A DNA stretch of 64,000 nucleotides from Pantoea ananatis LMG 2665 (GTDB lineage Bacteria; Pseudomonadota; Gammaproteobacteria; Enterobacterales; Enterobacteriaceae). Positions 7,552 through 17,572 of the stretch are shown piece by piece. The notes below the pieces were generated by a model. That model saw only the letters and a list, made by a program, of their open reading frames with translations, searched no databases and was not told the DNA's origin. The stretch spans positions 620,001 to 684,000 of the forward strand of contig NZ_JMJJ01000004.1 of NCBI RefSeq assembly GCF_000710035.2, read 5' to 3'. A program made the position numbers and the translations under genes. Every line of letters starts with the position of its first letter. Position 1 is the first letter of the stretch.

Positions 7552-9012
7552 ATGACCGAAGCGTTTGATTTGCCCCAGAGCCCATCACGGCAGAGCTGGC
7601 TTGAAGAGCGGCTGGTTCCGCTTTGTTTGCACCATCCGGGGTTGAGCGGCATTCATCCACTCAGTGACGGGCTGGATGCTTTTGCCGCACGTTACCTGCT
7701 GATGGAGAAAGCCGCGAAGACTCTGGATATACAATACTATATCTGGCAAAACGATATGTCGGGCAGGTTGCTGTTCAGTGCCATGTTGGAGGCCGCCAAT
7801 CGCGGGGTGATCGTACGGCTGCTGCTGGACGATAACAATACGCCAGGGCTGGATGATACGCTGGCGCAGCTGAATCACCATCCCAACATTACCGTCAGGC
7901 TGTTCAATCCGTTCTCCTTTCGTACCCTGCGCGCGCTGGGCTATCTCACCGACTTCGCCCGCCTCAACCGGCGGATGCATAATAAGAGCTTCACGGCGGA
8001 TGGCGTCACGACGGTAGTCGGTGGACGTAACATTGGCGACGAATATTTTGGTACGGGCAACGAACCCCTGTTTGCCGATCTCGACGTGCTGGCTATCGGC
8101 TCGGTGGTTAACGAAGTGGCCGAAGATTTTGAACGCTACTGGAACAGTAAACCCGTTTCGCCGCTAAGCGAGGTGCTGGATCAGCCGATGTCGGCGCATC
8201 CGGATGTGGTGTTACCGCCGGAGTGGCGTGAAAGCGAGACCGTACAGCATTATCTTCAGCGCCTGAATAAGTCCTCGCTGATCGATCAACTGACTCAGGA
8301 CGATCTGCCTTTTGTCTGGGCCAAAACGCGCCTGTTGAGTGACGATCCGCGCAAGGGCCTGGGAAAAGCCCGACGCAAGTCACTTCTGCCTCAGCGTATG
8401 ATGGAAGTGATCGGTGCGCCTCAGCATCAGTTCGACATCATTTCCGCTTACTTTGTGCCGACCCGCGCGGGCGTTGCCCAACTGCTGGCGATGAAGCGCA
8501 AAGGGGTGAAGATCGCGGTGTTAACGAACTCGCTGGCGGCAAACGATGTGTCCATTGTGCATGCGGGCTATGCAAAATGGCGGAAAAAACTGTTGCGGCA
8601 CGGCATTTCGCTTTTCGAATTAAAACCCCAGGCCGGCCTGAATGATACGCCGCACGATCGCGGCTTGACCGGTAATTCAGGCTCAAGTTTGCACGCGAAA
8701 ACCTTTTCAGTGGATGAAAAAATCCTGTTTATCGGCTCATTTAACTTCGATCCACGCTCGGCGGTGCTCAACACCGAAATGGGGCTGGTCATTGAAAGTG
8801 AAAAACTGGCCGCCGAAACCCATCAGCGTTTTAGCGACTCGATGCGCGATCGGGCCTGGACGTTGCGGCTGGACAAGTGGGGAAGAGTAAACTGGCTGGA
8901 GTATCCCGGCGAGGCGCAGCAAGTTGTTCACAAGCATGAACCCGGCTGTAGCTGGTGGCAGCGTCTGCAGGTTCGACTGGTGTGGCGATTACCTATTGAG
9001 TGGCTGCTTTGA
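7552..9012 (+). CDS. clsC: Cardiolipin synthase C
   Basis: The 486-residue protein closely matches E. coli ClsC (YmdC), a phospholipase D-superfamily enzyme of the inner membrane that makes cardiolipin using phosphatidylethanolamine as phosphatidyl donor. Two HKD motifs are present: HNKSFTADG with His143 and HAKTFSVDE with His381. The C-terminus WLPIEWLL-like ending (RLPIEWLL) is also conserved. The ATG at 7552 has AGGGA 6 bp upstream and matches the family N-terminus; in-frame starts at 7459 and 7534 would add unsupported residues. As in E. coli it is next to opgC, but here opgC is convergent. Confidence 0.93.
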   Translation: MTEAFDLPQSPSRQSWLEERLVPLCLHHPGLSGIHPLSDGLDAFAARYLLMEKAAKTLDIQYYIWQNDMSGRLLFSAMLEAANRGVIVRLLLDDNNTPGLDDTLAQLNHHPNITVRLFNPFSFRTLRALGYLTDFARLNRRMHNKSFTADGVTTVVGGRNIGDEYFGTGNEPLFADLDVLAIGSVVNEVAEDFERYWNSKPVSPLSEVLDQPMSAHPDVVLPPEWRESETVQHYLQRLNKSSLIDQLTQDDLPFVWAKTRLLSDDPRKGLGKARRKSLLPQRMMEVIGAPQHQFDIISAYFVPTRAGVAQLLAMKRKGVKIAVLTNSLAANDVSIVHAGYAKWRKKLLRHGISLFELKPQAGLNDTPHDRGLTGNSGSSLHAKTFSVDEKILFIGSFNFDPRSAVLNTEMGLVIESEKLAAETHQRFSDSMRDRAWTLRLDKWGRVNWLEYPGEAQQVVHKHEPGCSWWQRLQVRLVWRLPIEWLL

Positions 9013-9015
9013 AGC

Positions 9016-9039
9016 AAGGCGATCGGCAGCGATCGCCTT
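9016..9039. terminator. Hairpin between convergent clsC and opgC
   Basis: A perfect 10-bp stem (AAGGCGATCG / CGATCGCCTT) with a 4-nt loop fills the gap between the two convergent genes. It has no clear T-run on either side, so termination may be weak or assisted. Confidence 0.45.
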
Positions 9040-9043
9040 ATCA

Positions 9044-10168
9044 TTAGCGCTTCTGCGGCTTACCGGAAAACAGAAAACGCAGAAGAGGAATACGCAGGTG
9101 CAACTCATACAACGTGAATGACACGCCAAATACCATGACCAGACCCAGCAGGAAGCCCAGCGTATTGTTATGCAGTACAGGCGTCACATAAATGCCGTAC
9201 AGCAGCGTCAGGGGATGGTGCACCAGATAAATAAACAGCGAGGCGTTAACCAGATACATAATGCCTGGCGAATGTGAGTTAAGCAGTTTATGTCCCAGAC
9301 TGTAACAGACGTTCAGCATGCAAAGTCCCATCATGCTGCTGATTAACGCGTCCAGCTCATACAACCAGCCTTCACCACTGCTTGTGCGTTGATTGACAAT
9401 ATATGCCACCAGCAGCAGCACTGCGCCAATGAACAGCACGGGATTCACTCGCACGAACAGCTGTTTCAGCGCCTGATGTTTCCAACTGAGTGCGCCCAGC
9501 ATAAAAAAGGGCAGGTAGAACAGGGACTGCATCACCACGAAATTAAACAGCGCATCGCTTAAAAGGGTTGGATTCGTGTAAAAGACAACACGTCGAAAAG
9601 CGCCCCACATCAGGCCCCAGATCAACAGGCCAAGCGCCAGTTTCCCCCAGCCCACGCGTTGATAATCAATGTTACGCTTTTGATCCCGCAACCAGCGGAA
9701 CGTGATCATGCCGAGTGTGGTAAGAATTAACAGCACCAGTAAAAACCACAGGTGGGAGATCAGCTCCCACATCAGGTTGTTGAATTTGGCGTAGGGCGGC
9801 AGGGCGCTCCAGTCCGCGTATTTGCTTGTCCATGCCTTCAGCATAAAGAACTGTGGCAGCGTAATTAAGGGCACCGCCGTCAGCATCGGAATGCCGACCC
9901 GCTCCAGACGAACTTTCAGAAAGCGTCGGGGCTGATAGCGCAGATAGAGCATGTAAGAGAAGTAGCCGGAGATGACAAAAAACACCTGCATGCGGAACGC
10001 ATGAATAAAATCATTCAGGGTCGTAAGCCATAACGAAGCGTCGCTGCTGTTGACGGCCCATTTCTGCGACGAATAGATCAGGGAAACGTGAAACGGCACG
10101 CCCAATAACATCAAACAGGCCCGGATCGAGTCGAGAAAATACTCACGCTCAGTTTTTGTTGTACTCAT
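9044..10168 (-). CDS. opgC: Osmoregulated periplasmic glucan succinyltransferase OpgC
   Basis: The 374-residue inner-membrane protein belongs to the acyltransferase-3 family and matches OpgC/MdoC (385 residues in E. coli). It has about ten hydrophobic segments and the N-terminal family signature YFLDSIRACLMLLGVPFH, with the catalytic-type His. It transfers succinyl groups from the cytoplasm to periplasmic glucans made by OpgGH. It is transcribed away from opgG across a 250-bp gap, as in E. coli. Confidence 0.93.
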   Translation of the reverse strand: MSTTKTEREYFLDSIRACLMLLGVPFHVSLIYSSQKWAVNSSDASLWLTTLNDFIHAFRMQVFFVISGYFSYMLYLRYQPRRFLKVRLERVGIPMLTAVPLITLPQFFMLKAWTSKYADWSALPPYAKFNNLMWELISHLWFLLVLLILTTLGMITFRWLRDQKRNIDYQRVGWGKLALGLLIWGLMWGAFRRVVFYTNPTLLSDALFNFVVMQSLFYLPFFMLGALSWKHQALKQLFVRVNPVLFIGAVLLLVAYIVNQRTSSGEGWLYELDALISSMMGLCMLNVCYSLGHKLLNSHSPGIMYLVNASLFIYLVHHPLTLLYGIYVTPVLHNNTLGFLLGLVMVFGVSFTLYELHLRIPLLRFLFSGKPQKR

Positions 10169-10419
10169 AAAGTTCCAGTTCGTTAGTACGTTTTTAGCCG
10201 GTTTCGCCCTGAAACCGTATTATGTCGGAAGGAAATTCTAGCTGCAGATAACAGAGTATACTATCAGTTGAATCTCAGTTGAGCCCGTAACGTTTAATTG
10301 TCCTAAAATCACCCCTCGAGCAGAGGATTATCGGGAACATTGTTGTGCATGTGCTGTCGGAAAGCCGAATTATCCATTAAGATAAGCGGGTTTGTATTAA
10401 GCACACGAAAGGGGGGGAT

Positions 10420-11988
10420 GTGCTGACTAAAGAAAAAAATAATGTTGGGCTGACGAAAATGCGCTGGATTGGCGCGGCAGTCCTGCTGGCTTTGTATGCC
10501 AACAACAGTTGGGCGTTTAATTTTGATGATGTGGCAAAACAAGCCAAAGATCTGTCCGGAAAAAGCTTCGAAGCGCCAAAAAGCAATTTACCCTCTCAAT
10601 TTCGTGATATGAAATTTGCTGACTACCAGCAGATTCAGTTCAACCACGATAAAGCGTATTGGGGCAAACTGCGTACGCCGTTCAAACTCGAATTCTACCA
10701 TCAGGGGATGTACTTTGATCTGCCGGTGAAAATTAACGAGATCACCGCCAATACCGTTCGCGAAATCAAATACAGTCCTGATTATTTCAACTTCGGCAAT
10801 GTGAAACACGATGCCGATGCGGTGAAAAACCTCGGCTTTGCGGGTTTTAAAGTGCTGTATCCGTTGAACAGCAAGAACAAGAAAGATGACGAAATCGCCA
10901 GCTTCCTCGGTGCCAGCTATTTCCGCGTGATCGGTGCCGGTCAGGTTTATGGCCTGTCTGCCCGTGGTCTGGCTATCGACACCGCGCTGCCATCAGGCGA
11001 AGAGTTCCCGCGTTTTAAAGAGTTCTGGATTGAACGACCCAAACCGCAGGACAAACAGCTGGTGATCTACGCACTGCTGGATTCTCCACGCGCGACCGGT
11101 GCTTATCGCTTTACCATCCATCCAGGCCAGGAATCCACGGTTGATGTGCAGACCAAATTCTATTTACGCGACAACGTAGGTAAACTGGGTATTGCACCGT
11201 TAACCAGCATGTTCCTGTTTGGTCGCAATCAGCCGTCGCCAGTGTCTAATTTCCGTCCTGAACTGCATGATTCAGACGGTCTGTCGATTCACAGCGGCAA
11301 CGGTGAGTGGATTTGGCGTCCGCTGAATAACCCGCGTCACCTGGCCGTCAGCACCTATACCATTGAAAATCCAAAAGGCTTCGGGCTGTTACAGCGCGGA
11401 CGTGATTTCAATAACTATCAGGACCTGGATGACCGTTACGACCTGCGTCCAAGCGGCTGGGTTGAGCCAATCGGCGACTGGGGTAAAGGACGCGTTGAGC
11501 TGGTTGAGATTCCTACCGCAGATGAGACGAACGATAACATCGTGACGTTCTGGACACCGGAAAACCTGCCGGAACCGGGTAAAGCGATGGATTTCAAATA
11601 CCGTCTGCACTTTGGCCGTAATGAAAACAAACTGCATTCTGACGATGTTGCCTGGGTGAAAGATACGCTGCGTTCAGCGGGCGATGTGAAGCAGTCGAAT
11701 TTAGTCCGTCAACCGGATGGCACTGTTGCCTTCACCATCGATTTCGTCGGCAAAGACATGAGTGAAATGCCTGCCGACAGTCAGGTTGCGCCGCAGGTCA
11801 GCGTAGGCAAGAACGCCGAAGTGGTCGAACAAAGCGTTCGCTACAATCCGGTCACCAAAGGCTGGCGTCTGGTATTGCGTCTGCGCGTGAAAGATAACAA
11901 GCAGGCGACAGAGATGCGTGCAGCGCTGGTCAGCGGTGACAAGACATTGACGGAAACCTGGAGCTATCAGTTACCTGCCAATGAATAA
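10420..11988 (+). CDS. opgG: Periplasmic glucan biosynthesis protein OpgG
   Basis: The 522-residue protein matches OpgG/MdoG (511 residues in E. coli) along its whole length. A signal peptide ([19 protein letters not shown]) directs it to the periplasm, where OpgG shapes and branches the glucan chains produced by OpgH. The assigned start is GTG at 10420, with a run of seven G just upstream as ribosome-binding site; an internal ATG at 10459 is the alternative and would match the shorter E. coli N-terminus. The gene overlaps opgH by 8 bp. Confidence 0.95.
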   Translation: MLTKEKNNVGLTKMRWIGAAVLLALYANNSWAFNFDDVAKQAKDLSGKSFEAPKSNLPSQFRDMKFADYQQIQFNHDKAYWGKLRTPFKLEFYHQGMYFDLPVKINEITANTVREIKYSPDYFNFGNVKHDADAVKNLGFAGFKVLYPLNSKNKKDDEIASFLGASYFRVIGAGQVYGLSARGLAIDTALPSGEEFPRFKEFWIERPKPQDKQLVIYALLDSPRATGAYRFTIHPGQESTVDVQTKFYLRDNVGKLGIAPLTSMFLFGRNQPSPVSNFRPELHDSDGLSIHSGNGEWIWRPLNNPRHLAVSTYTIENPKGFGLLQRGRDFNNYQDLDDRYDLRPSGWVEPIGDWGKGRVELVEIPTADETNDNIVTFWTPENLPEPGKAMDFKYRLHFGRNENKLHSDDVAWVKDTLRSAGDVKQSNLVRQPDGTVAFTIDFVGKDMSEMPADSQVAPQVSVGKNAEVVEQSVRYNPVTKGWRLVLRLRVKDNKQATEMRAALVSGDKTLTETWSYQLPANE

Positions 11989-14533
11989 TTTGACTTTTAC
12001 ACCTCAACGCTATGTAGAAGCCCTGCCGCTGGATGCGGCAGGAAAAACGCGTCTGGCCGCTTCGTTGCAAAATGCGCAGACGTTTCACCAGTTACACGAA
12101 TCGCTGGGCCAGGATGTGGCTGCCAGCGATCGCCCTGAGGATGCACCTTTAAAATCGGTGTCGTCGCGAGTGGAAATGGCCTGGCCCGATTCACTTGCCG
12201 GGGGACAGCAGCTAGGCAAGGACTATCTTGATCGCACCACGTTAAAGGCGATGCCAAAAGTGAAGCGTTCATTGATGTTCCCGGAAGCCTGGCGCACTAA
12301 CCCGCTGGCTCGCGCCTGGGACTCGCTACGGGGACACAAGTCTGTTCCCCGTTATGCTTCGGCCGAAGAGCAGCGCGCGGAAGAGAAGTGGCGCCACGTG
12401 GGGTCCATTCGTCGTTATATTCTGTTGATCCTCACGATTATGCAGACCGTGGTGGCGACGTGGTACATGAAAACCATTTTGCCTTACCAGGGCTGGACGC
12501 TGCTGGATCCCATGGACATGATCAACCAGAACTGGCAGCAGTCTGTTATGCAGATTCTGCCTTATGTGTTGCAGACCGGGATTCTGTTCCTGTTTGCGAT
12601 CCTGTTCTGCTGGGTGTCGGCGGGTTTCTGGACGGCGTTGATGGGCTTCCTGCAACTGCTGATTGGTCGGGATAAATACAGCATTTCCTATTCTACCGTC
12701 GGCGATGAACCCCTTAATCCTGCGCACCGTACCGCGCTGATCATGCCGATCTGTAATGAAGATGTAGGACGCGTTTTTGCTGGTTTACGGGCGACCTGGG
12801 AATCAGTGGTGCGTACCGGAAATGCTGAGCACTTTGATGTTTACATCCTGAGTGACAGTTACGATGCCGATATCGCTATCGCTGAGCAGAAAGCCTGGAT
12901 GGAGCTGGTACGTGACGTCGGTGGCGCGGGCAAGATATTCTATCGCCGTCGTCGCCGCCGTGTGAAGCGTAAAAGCGGCAACATCGATGACTTTTGCCGT
13001 CGCTGGGGCAGCAACTATAGCTACATGGTGGTGCTGGACGCCGACAGCGTCATGAGCGGTGAATGTCTGACGGGCCTGGTGCGCATGATGGATGCTAACC
13101 CTAATGCCGGTATCATCCAGTCTTCGCCAAAAGCCTCGGGCATGGACACGCTTTATGCGCGTTGTCAGCAGTTTGCGACCCGCGTTTACGGCCCGTTGTT
13201 TACCGCCGGTCTGCACTTCTGGCAGTTGGGTGAGTCGCACTACTGGGGCCATAACGCCATCATTCGTGTGAAGCCGTTTATCGAGCACTGCGCACTGGCA
13301 CCGCTGCCGGGTGAAGGCTCGTTTGCCGGTTCCATCCTGTCGCATGACTTCGTGGAAGCGGCACTGATGCGCCGTGCTGGCTGGGGCGTATGGATCGCCT
13401 ATGATTTGCCGGGTTCCTATGAGGAGCTCCCGCCAAACCTGCTGGACGAACTTAAGCGCGATCGCCGCTGGTGTCACGGTAACCTGATGAACTTTCGCCT
13501 GTTTCTGGTGAAAGGGATGCACCCGGTGCACCGTGCCGTCTTCCTGACGGGCGTGATGTCTTATCTGTCGGCACCGCTGTGGTTCCTGTTCCTGGCACTG
13601 TCCACCGCGTTACAGGTGGTGCATACGCTCATGGAGCCCACTTACTTCCTGCAGCCAAGGCAGCTGTTCCCGGTCTGGCCCCAGTGGCGTCCTGAACTGG
13701 CGATTGCGCTGTTCTCGACCACGCTGGTGCTGCTGTTCCTGCCGAAACTGCTCAGCGTCGTGCTGATCTGGTGTAAGGGGGCGAAACCCTACGGCGGTGC
13801 GCTACGTCTGTTCGTCTCGCTGCTGCTGGAGATGCTGTTCTCGGTGCTGCTGGCACCGGTGCGTATGCTGTTCCACACCGTATTTGTGGTAAGCGCGTTC
13901 CTGGGCTGGGAAGTGGTCTGGAACTCACCGCAGCGTGACGATGATGCCACACCCTGGAGCGAAGCCTTCAAGCGTCACGGTTCGCAGATGGCCCTGGGCA
14001 TTGTCTGGGCTGCCGGGATGGGGTGGCTGGATCTCAACTTCCTGTGGTGGCTGGCGCCAATCGTGTTCTCGCTTATTCTGTCGCCGTTTGTATCGGTGAT
14101 GTCGAGCCGCTCTGGCCTCGGCATCAAGAGTAAGAAAGCGAAGCTGTTCCTGATCCCGGAAGAGTACGATCCGCCGAAAGAGCTGGTGGATACCGATCGC
14201 TATGTGGAACTCAACCGTCAGCGCGTGCTGAAAAATGGCTTTATGCATGCGCTGTTCCATCCTGCGTTTAACGCCCTGGCGACCGCGCTTGCGACCTCAC
14301 GCCACAAGCAGAGTCAGTTACTTGATCATGCGCGCGATCGCCGCGTCGATCAGGCACTGAGCGATGCGCCGGAAAAACTGAATCGAGAGCAGCGCTTGCA
14401 GCTGATCAGCGATCCGGTGGTGCTGGCGCGTGTACATACTCGCCTGTGGGAAAGTGGTGAAAAGTATCATCAGTGGGTAGAGAGCTATCAAAAAATGCCT
14501 CTCAACCCCGATGCCTTACCGCATCAGGCGTAG
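11981..14533 (+). CDS. opgH: Glucans biosynthesis glucosyltransferase OpgH
   Basis: The 850-residue inner-membrane enzyme matches OpgH/MdoH. It polymerises UDP-glucose into the beta-1,2-glucan backbone and moves it to the periplasm. Two transmembrane helices (about 140-215) precede a family-2 glycosyltransferase domain (about 245-500) with SDSYD, DADS (near 353) and the acceptor-site motif RDRRW (near 493). Further helices follow. In E. coli the N-terminal region also binds FtsZ in a UDP-glucose-dependent way to link nutrients to cell size. The gene is translationally coupled to opgG and followed by a strong terminator. Confidence 0.96.
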   Translation: MNNLTFTPQRYVEALPLDAAGKTRLAASLQNAQTFHQLHESLGQDVAASDRPEDAPLKSVSSRVEMAWPDSLAGGQQLGKDYLDRTTLKAMPKVKRSLMFPEAWRTNPLARAWDSLRGHKSVPRYASAEEQRAEEKWRHVGSIRRYILLILTIMQTVVATWYMKTILPYQGWTLLDPMDMINQNWQQSVMQILPYVLQTGILFLFAILFCWVSAGFWTALMGFLQLLIGRDKYSISYSTVGDEPLNPAHRTALIMPICNEDVGRVFAGLRATWESVVRTGNAEHFDVYILSDSYDADIAIAEQKAWMELVRDVGGAGKIFYRRRRRRVKRKSGNIDDFCRRWGSNYSYMVVLDADSVMSGECLTGLVRMMDANPNAGIIQSSPKASGMDTLYARCQQFATRVYGPLFTAGLHFWQLGESHYWGHNAIIRVKPFIEHCALAPLPGEGSFAGSILSHDFVEAALMRRAGWGVWIAYDLPGSYEELPPNLLDELKRDRRWCHGNLMNFRLFLVKGMHPVHRAVFLTGVMSYLSAPLWFLFLALSTALQVVHTLMEPTYFLQPRQLFPVWPQWRPELAIALFSTTLVLLFLPKLLSVVLIWCKGAKPYGGALRLFVSLLLEMLFSVLLAPVRMLFHTVFVVSAFLGWEVVWNSPQRDDDATPWSEAFKRHGSQMALGIVWAAGMGWLDLNFLWWLAPIVFSLILSPFVSVMSSRSGLGIKSKKAKLFLIPEEYDPPKELVDTDRYVELNRQRVLKNGFMHALFHPAFNALATALATSRHKQSQLLDHARDRRVDQALSDAPEKLNREQRLQLISDPVVLARVHTRLWESGEKYHQWVESYQKMPLNPDALPHQA

Positions 14534-14541
14534 CAACGAAG

Positions 14542-14567
14542 AAAGCGGCAGAAATGCCGCTTTTTTT
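14542..14567 (+). terminator. Rho-independent terminator of opgGH
   Basis: A 9-bp stem (AAAGCGGCA / TGCCGCTTT) with a GAAA loop is followed by a run of T, 9 bp after the opgH stop. Confidence 0.88.
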
Positions 14568-14680
14568 ACGCCCGTCGCCGGTTACAGACGGCAACATTAT
14601 TTTGCACTTTGCACGAATGGGGATGGCAACCCGGCTCAACTCATGATTAAAATAGCGCCTGTTTAACCTGAGTCGCTATT

Positions 14681-14920
14681 GTGAATACATTCGCTAAAGT
14701 CATCCTGTTATCCCTCGCCGTCGTTACGCTGAGCGGCTGTGGCAGTATCATCAGCCGCACCGTGCCCGGGCAGGGACACGGTAATCAGTTTTACCCCGGC
14801 GTAAAGTGGGATATCCGTGATGGCGCATGGCGGGTTATCACCATTCTCGACCTGCCGCTGTCACTGGTGGTCGACACGCTGCTGATTCCGGTAGATGCCA
14901 GCCATGGACCTTATGAGTAA
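14681..14920 (+). CDS. yceK: YceK-family lipoprotein (DUF1375)
   Basis: The 79-residue product has a lipoprotein signal ending LAVVTLSGC (lipidated Cys20), then the conserved YceK segment YPGVKWDIRDGAW and a C-terminal LDLPLSLVVDTLLIP. It starts with GTG. Its location between opgH and msyB is the same as in E. coli. The function is unknown; it should be anchored in the outer membrane because Gly, not Asp, follows the Cys. Its last 10 bp overlap the end of convergent msyB. Confidence 0.9.
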   Translation: MNTFAKVILLSLAVVTLSGCGSIISRTVPGQGHGNQFYPGVKWDIRDGAWRVITILDLPLSLVVDTLLIPVDASHGPYE

Positions 14921-15312
14921 CTGCGGTCAGAGTCGCTGTTATCGTCTTCCCATTCCTGCGCCGCGGCTTTACCTTCTTCGCTGTCCAGCGGAGGTTCAAG
15001 TTGAAACTCACCGTCATCCCACTCGTGCAGCGTATTTTCTGCTAACCACTCCTGACGCAGTTCAATCTCATCAAAATCGCCGTCAAAGATAGCCTGAGCG
15101 GCTTCATTGCTGCGCACAGGCAAACACTCGCCCGAATCCCCTTCGTCTTCGAAGAACTCTGCCTGCCACATGATGTCACCGTCCTGCATCACATATTTTT
15201 GCAGGCCAAACTGGTTGATGGCCGCATCGTCTTGCTCAATATCCGGATGGCTGGCGAGAAACTCTTCACGCGCAGCATCAATCGCTTCTTCCAGTGTAGT
15301 GAACATACTCAT
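14911..15312 (-). CDS. msyB: Acidic protein MsyB
   Basis: The 133-residue protein is very acidic and matches E. coli MsyB (124 residues), including MFTTLEEAIDAAREEFL near the start, DGDIMWQAEFF and LHEWDDGEFQLEPPLDSEEG near the end. MsyB was found as a multicopy suppressor of secY and secA defects; its exact role is not settled. It is cytoplasmic and small. The C-terminus here has an extra Ser/Asp tail of about ten residues that overlaps yceK. Confidence 0.92.
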   Translation of the reverse strand: MSMFTTLEEAIDAAREEFLASHPDIEQDDAAINQFGLQKYVMQDGDIMWQAEFFEDEGDSGECLPVRSNEAAQAIFDGDFDEIELRQEWLAENTLHEWDDGEFQLEPPLDSEEGKAAAQEWEDDNSDSDRSYS

Positions 15313-15364
15313 GCTTCTCTCCTTGCCTGATTAACGTGATTTCAGTGAAGAATAGACGAAAATC

Positions 15365-15475
15365 TCAGGAGGGAAAGTCGGGCCACTTTAGCGGACGAAC
15401 GTTCTGCACATACAGCCAGTCCTGAATCGCATCCGTTAGCTGCTCTAGCTCGGTGTTGTGTGAACACCTGCTGGC
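15365..15475 (-). pseudogene. Possible gene remnant after the DUF3147-like gene
   Basis: Immediately after the TAG of the DUF3147-like gene, the same frame stays open for 36 codons to a TGA. It has no good start codon. The peptide has a protein-like composition, with ELEQLTDAIQDWLYVQN and RPLKWPDFPS. The pattern (acidic helix, Trp, Asn, Pro, Trp) loosely recalls the C-terminal tail of IS630-type transposases. It could be the decayed end of a lost gene at a synteny break, or chance. Confidence 0.2.
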
Positions 15476-15826
15476 CTACAACAGGTCAATACCAAACCTT
15501 TTCAGAAAACCTGCCCACAGCATGAACAGGACGATCGTGATCAGGCAACTCAGCCCCAGCGTGAGCCAGAAGCCGGTACGTTGGTACAAAAACGGGAAGA
15601 GTATAAACATCGGCAGGGTCGTTACCACATACCAGAATGTATACCAGGCATGGGCGGCGATCTTTGTCTGGCTCTGTCCTTCAAGTTTCATCCAGATTAA
15701 CACCAGGATGGTGACAAGCGGCAGGGCGGCCAGGAGCCCACCCAGGCGATCGCTACGTTTAGCCGCTTCAGAAATAATCACCACCATCAGGGCAGTTATC
15801 GCATATTTAGAGATAAGCCAGAGCAT
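15476..15826 (-). CDS. Small integral membrane protein, DUF3147-like
   Basis: The protein has 116 residues and four hydrophobic segments, beginning MLWLISKYAITALMVVI and ending GFLKRFGIDLL. The size and helix pattern fit the DUF3147/GlpM-like group of small membrane proteins of unknown function. The frame extends 17 codons upstream to a GTG, but the ATG at 15826 gives a normal membrane-protein start. It lies in the stretch where E. coli has mdtG and is transcribed in the same direction as smvA upstream. Confidence 0.7.
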   Translation of the reverse strand: MLWLISKYAITALMVVIISEAAKRSDRLGGLLAALPLVTILVLIWMKLEGQSQTKIAAHAWYTFWYVVTTLPMFILFPFLYQRTGFWLTLGLSCLITIVLFMLWAGFLKRFGIDLL

Positions 15827-15970
15827 AGATTTTTCCGTTGTTGAGCCGCTCAGCGGCGCTATCGCCAGCCTGATCACAGGGCTTCAGGCAGTAACGATCG
15901 CGAATATTATCACGATCGTTACTGCGGGATCGTTCTCCCGTTGCAGCGCCGGTTCGCGGCAACGCATCGG

Positions 15971-17458
15971 TTACTTCTGGGTGCTCTTTGCCAGGCTAAA
16001 TCCAATACCGGCAGCCAGCAGGAGTAACAGCACAGCCGCGCTGACCAGCGCCACGCTGTGAGAGGTGATAAAGGCCGCTTTTGCCGCCTGAATCGTTGCC
16101 CCGGCGAGTGCAGGCTCCAGCGTCTGTGCCACTTTAATGGCCTCACCGATGGAGGATGAGGCTTTTTCTGCAAGCCCAGGGTCCAGTGCCGAGGGCAGCA
16201 CAATCGAAGCGGTAAAGCTACGGGTCAGCAGCAGACCAAAGAGGGCAATGCCCAGTCCGGCACCCAGCTCATAGGACATGGTTTCAATGGCGCCGGCTGC
16301 GGCGGCTTTTTCTTTTGGCGCGGCCGCCATAATGGCAGAGGTCGACGCCAGCAGGGCACTGGATGCGCTAAAGCCGAGCAGCACCATCAGGCTCCAGGCC
16401 TGCCACTGCTGGGTGCTGAAGTCCAGCATCGACAGCCCCAGAAAGCTGATACCGCTGAATCCCATGCCGCCAACTGCGACCGGCCTCAGACCCAGCTTGC
16501 CGACCAGTATCCCTGCGATGGGGCCGCTGAAGCCGCTGGCAATCATGACCGGCAACATAAATTTTCCGGCTTCGAAGGGCGTAAAGCCATGAACAAACTG
16601 CAGCTCCTGCGCCATGAGCAGTTCAAACCCCACCAATGCGATCATCGCGGTCAGGGCCATCACCACACCACTCAAAATTATGCGATGGCAAAACAGCTGC
16701 AAATCGATCATCGGCTGTTCCGCTCGCCGTTGAAGACGGATAAACAAGGCAAGCATCGCGGCGCCTGCGATCAGGGCTGCCGTGATCTGCGACGGCGATA
16801 CATCACCCTTGAGCGCCGTTTTGGCGCTGTAGACCAACAGCAGTATGGCGACGATCAACAGCAGCGCATGGGGCAGATTCAGTTTTTGCTCCGGTCGCCC
16901 CGGCTGTCCCGGAATCAGCCAGACGGCGAGCGCAACCATCACAACGACAAGCGGGACGTTAATGAAAAAAATCGCCCCCCAGTCATAATGTTCCAGTACG
17001 GCACCGCCAAGCAGCGGGCCAAACGCGGCACCACCGGAACCGACGGCGGCCCAGACGCCCAGCGCAATATTGCGATCGCGCGCTTCAACAAACAGTGTCC
17101 GGATCCCGGCAAGCGTTGCCGGGATTATCATGGCTGCCCCGATGGCCAGTGACGCGCGGGTTGCTATCAGCCACGCAGCCGAAGGGGCCAGCGCCGCCGC
17201 CAGCGATGACAGGCCGAACAGCAGGCTACCCGTTATCAGCAGGCGTTTAAATCCGATACGATCGCCCAGTGCACCCATAGGTAACACCATACCGGCCATG
17301 ACCAGTGAGTAGATATCAATGATCCACAGCAGCTGGTTGCCACTGGCGTTTAGCGTCATGCTCAGCGTCGGTACGGCAACATGCAGCACCGTGGCATCGA
17401 TTGCGACCGGGATATACAGCATGACGATAATCACCAACGCGACCCACTGACGAAGCAT
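15971..17458 (-). CDS. smvA: Methyl viologen/quaternary ammonium efflux pump SmvA
   Basis: The 495-residue protein matches SmvA, a 14-helix DHA2-type MFS pump of the inner membrane. The conserved motifs VAIDATVLHVAVPTLS (helix 1), GALGDRIGFKR (motif A) and GSGGAAFGPLLGG (motif C of drug/proton antiporters) are intact. SmvA exports cationic biocides and dyes such as methyl viologen, acriflavine and chlorhexidine in Salmonella and Klebsiella. The divergent TetR gene next to it is the expected repressor SmvR. It occupies the position of another efflux gene, mdtG, in E. coli. Confidence 0.93.
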   Translation of the reverse strand: MLRQWVALVIIVMLYIPVAIDATVLHVAVPTLSMTLNASGNQLLWIIDIYSLVMAGMVLPMGALGDRIGFKRLLITGSLLFGLSSLAAALAPSAAWLIATRASLAIGAAMIIPATLAGIRTLFVEARDRNIALGVWAAVGSGGAAFGPLLGGAVLEHYDWGAIFFINVPLVVVMVALAVWLIPGQPGRPEQKLNLPHALLLIVAILLLVYSAKTALKGDVSPSQITAALIAGAAMLALFIRLQRRAEQPMIDLQLFCHRIILSGVVMALTAMIALVGFELLMAQELQFVHGFTPFEAGKFMLPVMIASGFSGPIAGILVGKLGLRPVAVGGMGFSGISFLGLSMLDFSTQQWQAWSLMVLLGFSASSALLASTSAIMAAAPKEKAAAAGAIETMSYELGAGLGIALFGLLLTRSFTASIVLPSALDPGLAEKASSSIGEAIKVAQTLEPALAGATIQAAKAAFITSHSVALVSAAVLLLLLAAGIGFSLAKSTQK

Positions 17459-17479
17459 TACAATCCCTTTGAAATAAAG

Positions 17480-17495
17480 TTGAACACATGTCCAA
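17480..17495. promoter_or_regulatory. Candidate SmvR operator 1
   Basis: TTGAACA-CA-TGTCCAA is an imperfect dyad with 7-bp arms, 22 bp before the smvA start codon. The same 15-bp pattern recurs 34 bp away in the same gap, which supports real operators for the divergently encoded TetR protein. Confidence 0.6.
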
Positions 17496-17513
17496 AACGG
17501 ATCCTACTTAATG

Positions 17514-17529
17514 TTGAACGCTTGTCCAG
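17514..17529. promoter_or_regulatory. Candidate SmvR operator 2
   Basis: TTGAACG-CT-TGTCCAG matches operator 1 at 13 of 16 positions and keeps both half-sites. It lies nearer to smvR, so the pair could allow one repressor to control both divergent genes. Confidence 0.6.
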
Positions 17530-17572
17530 CTTTTTGTTAGACTCGTTGCTTTACCGTTTCAGGTAGGTTGAG

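Noticed and set aside
12803..13531. Long minus-strand frame of 242 codons inside opgH
   Set aside because: It is an antisense shadow of the conserved glycosyltransferase domain of opgH, with His/Arg-rich composition and no family features.
16589..17152. 187-codon plus-strand frame opposite smvA
   Set aside because: Gln/Arg/His-rich shadow of the conserved smvA coding sequence.
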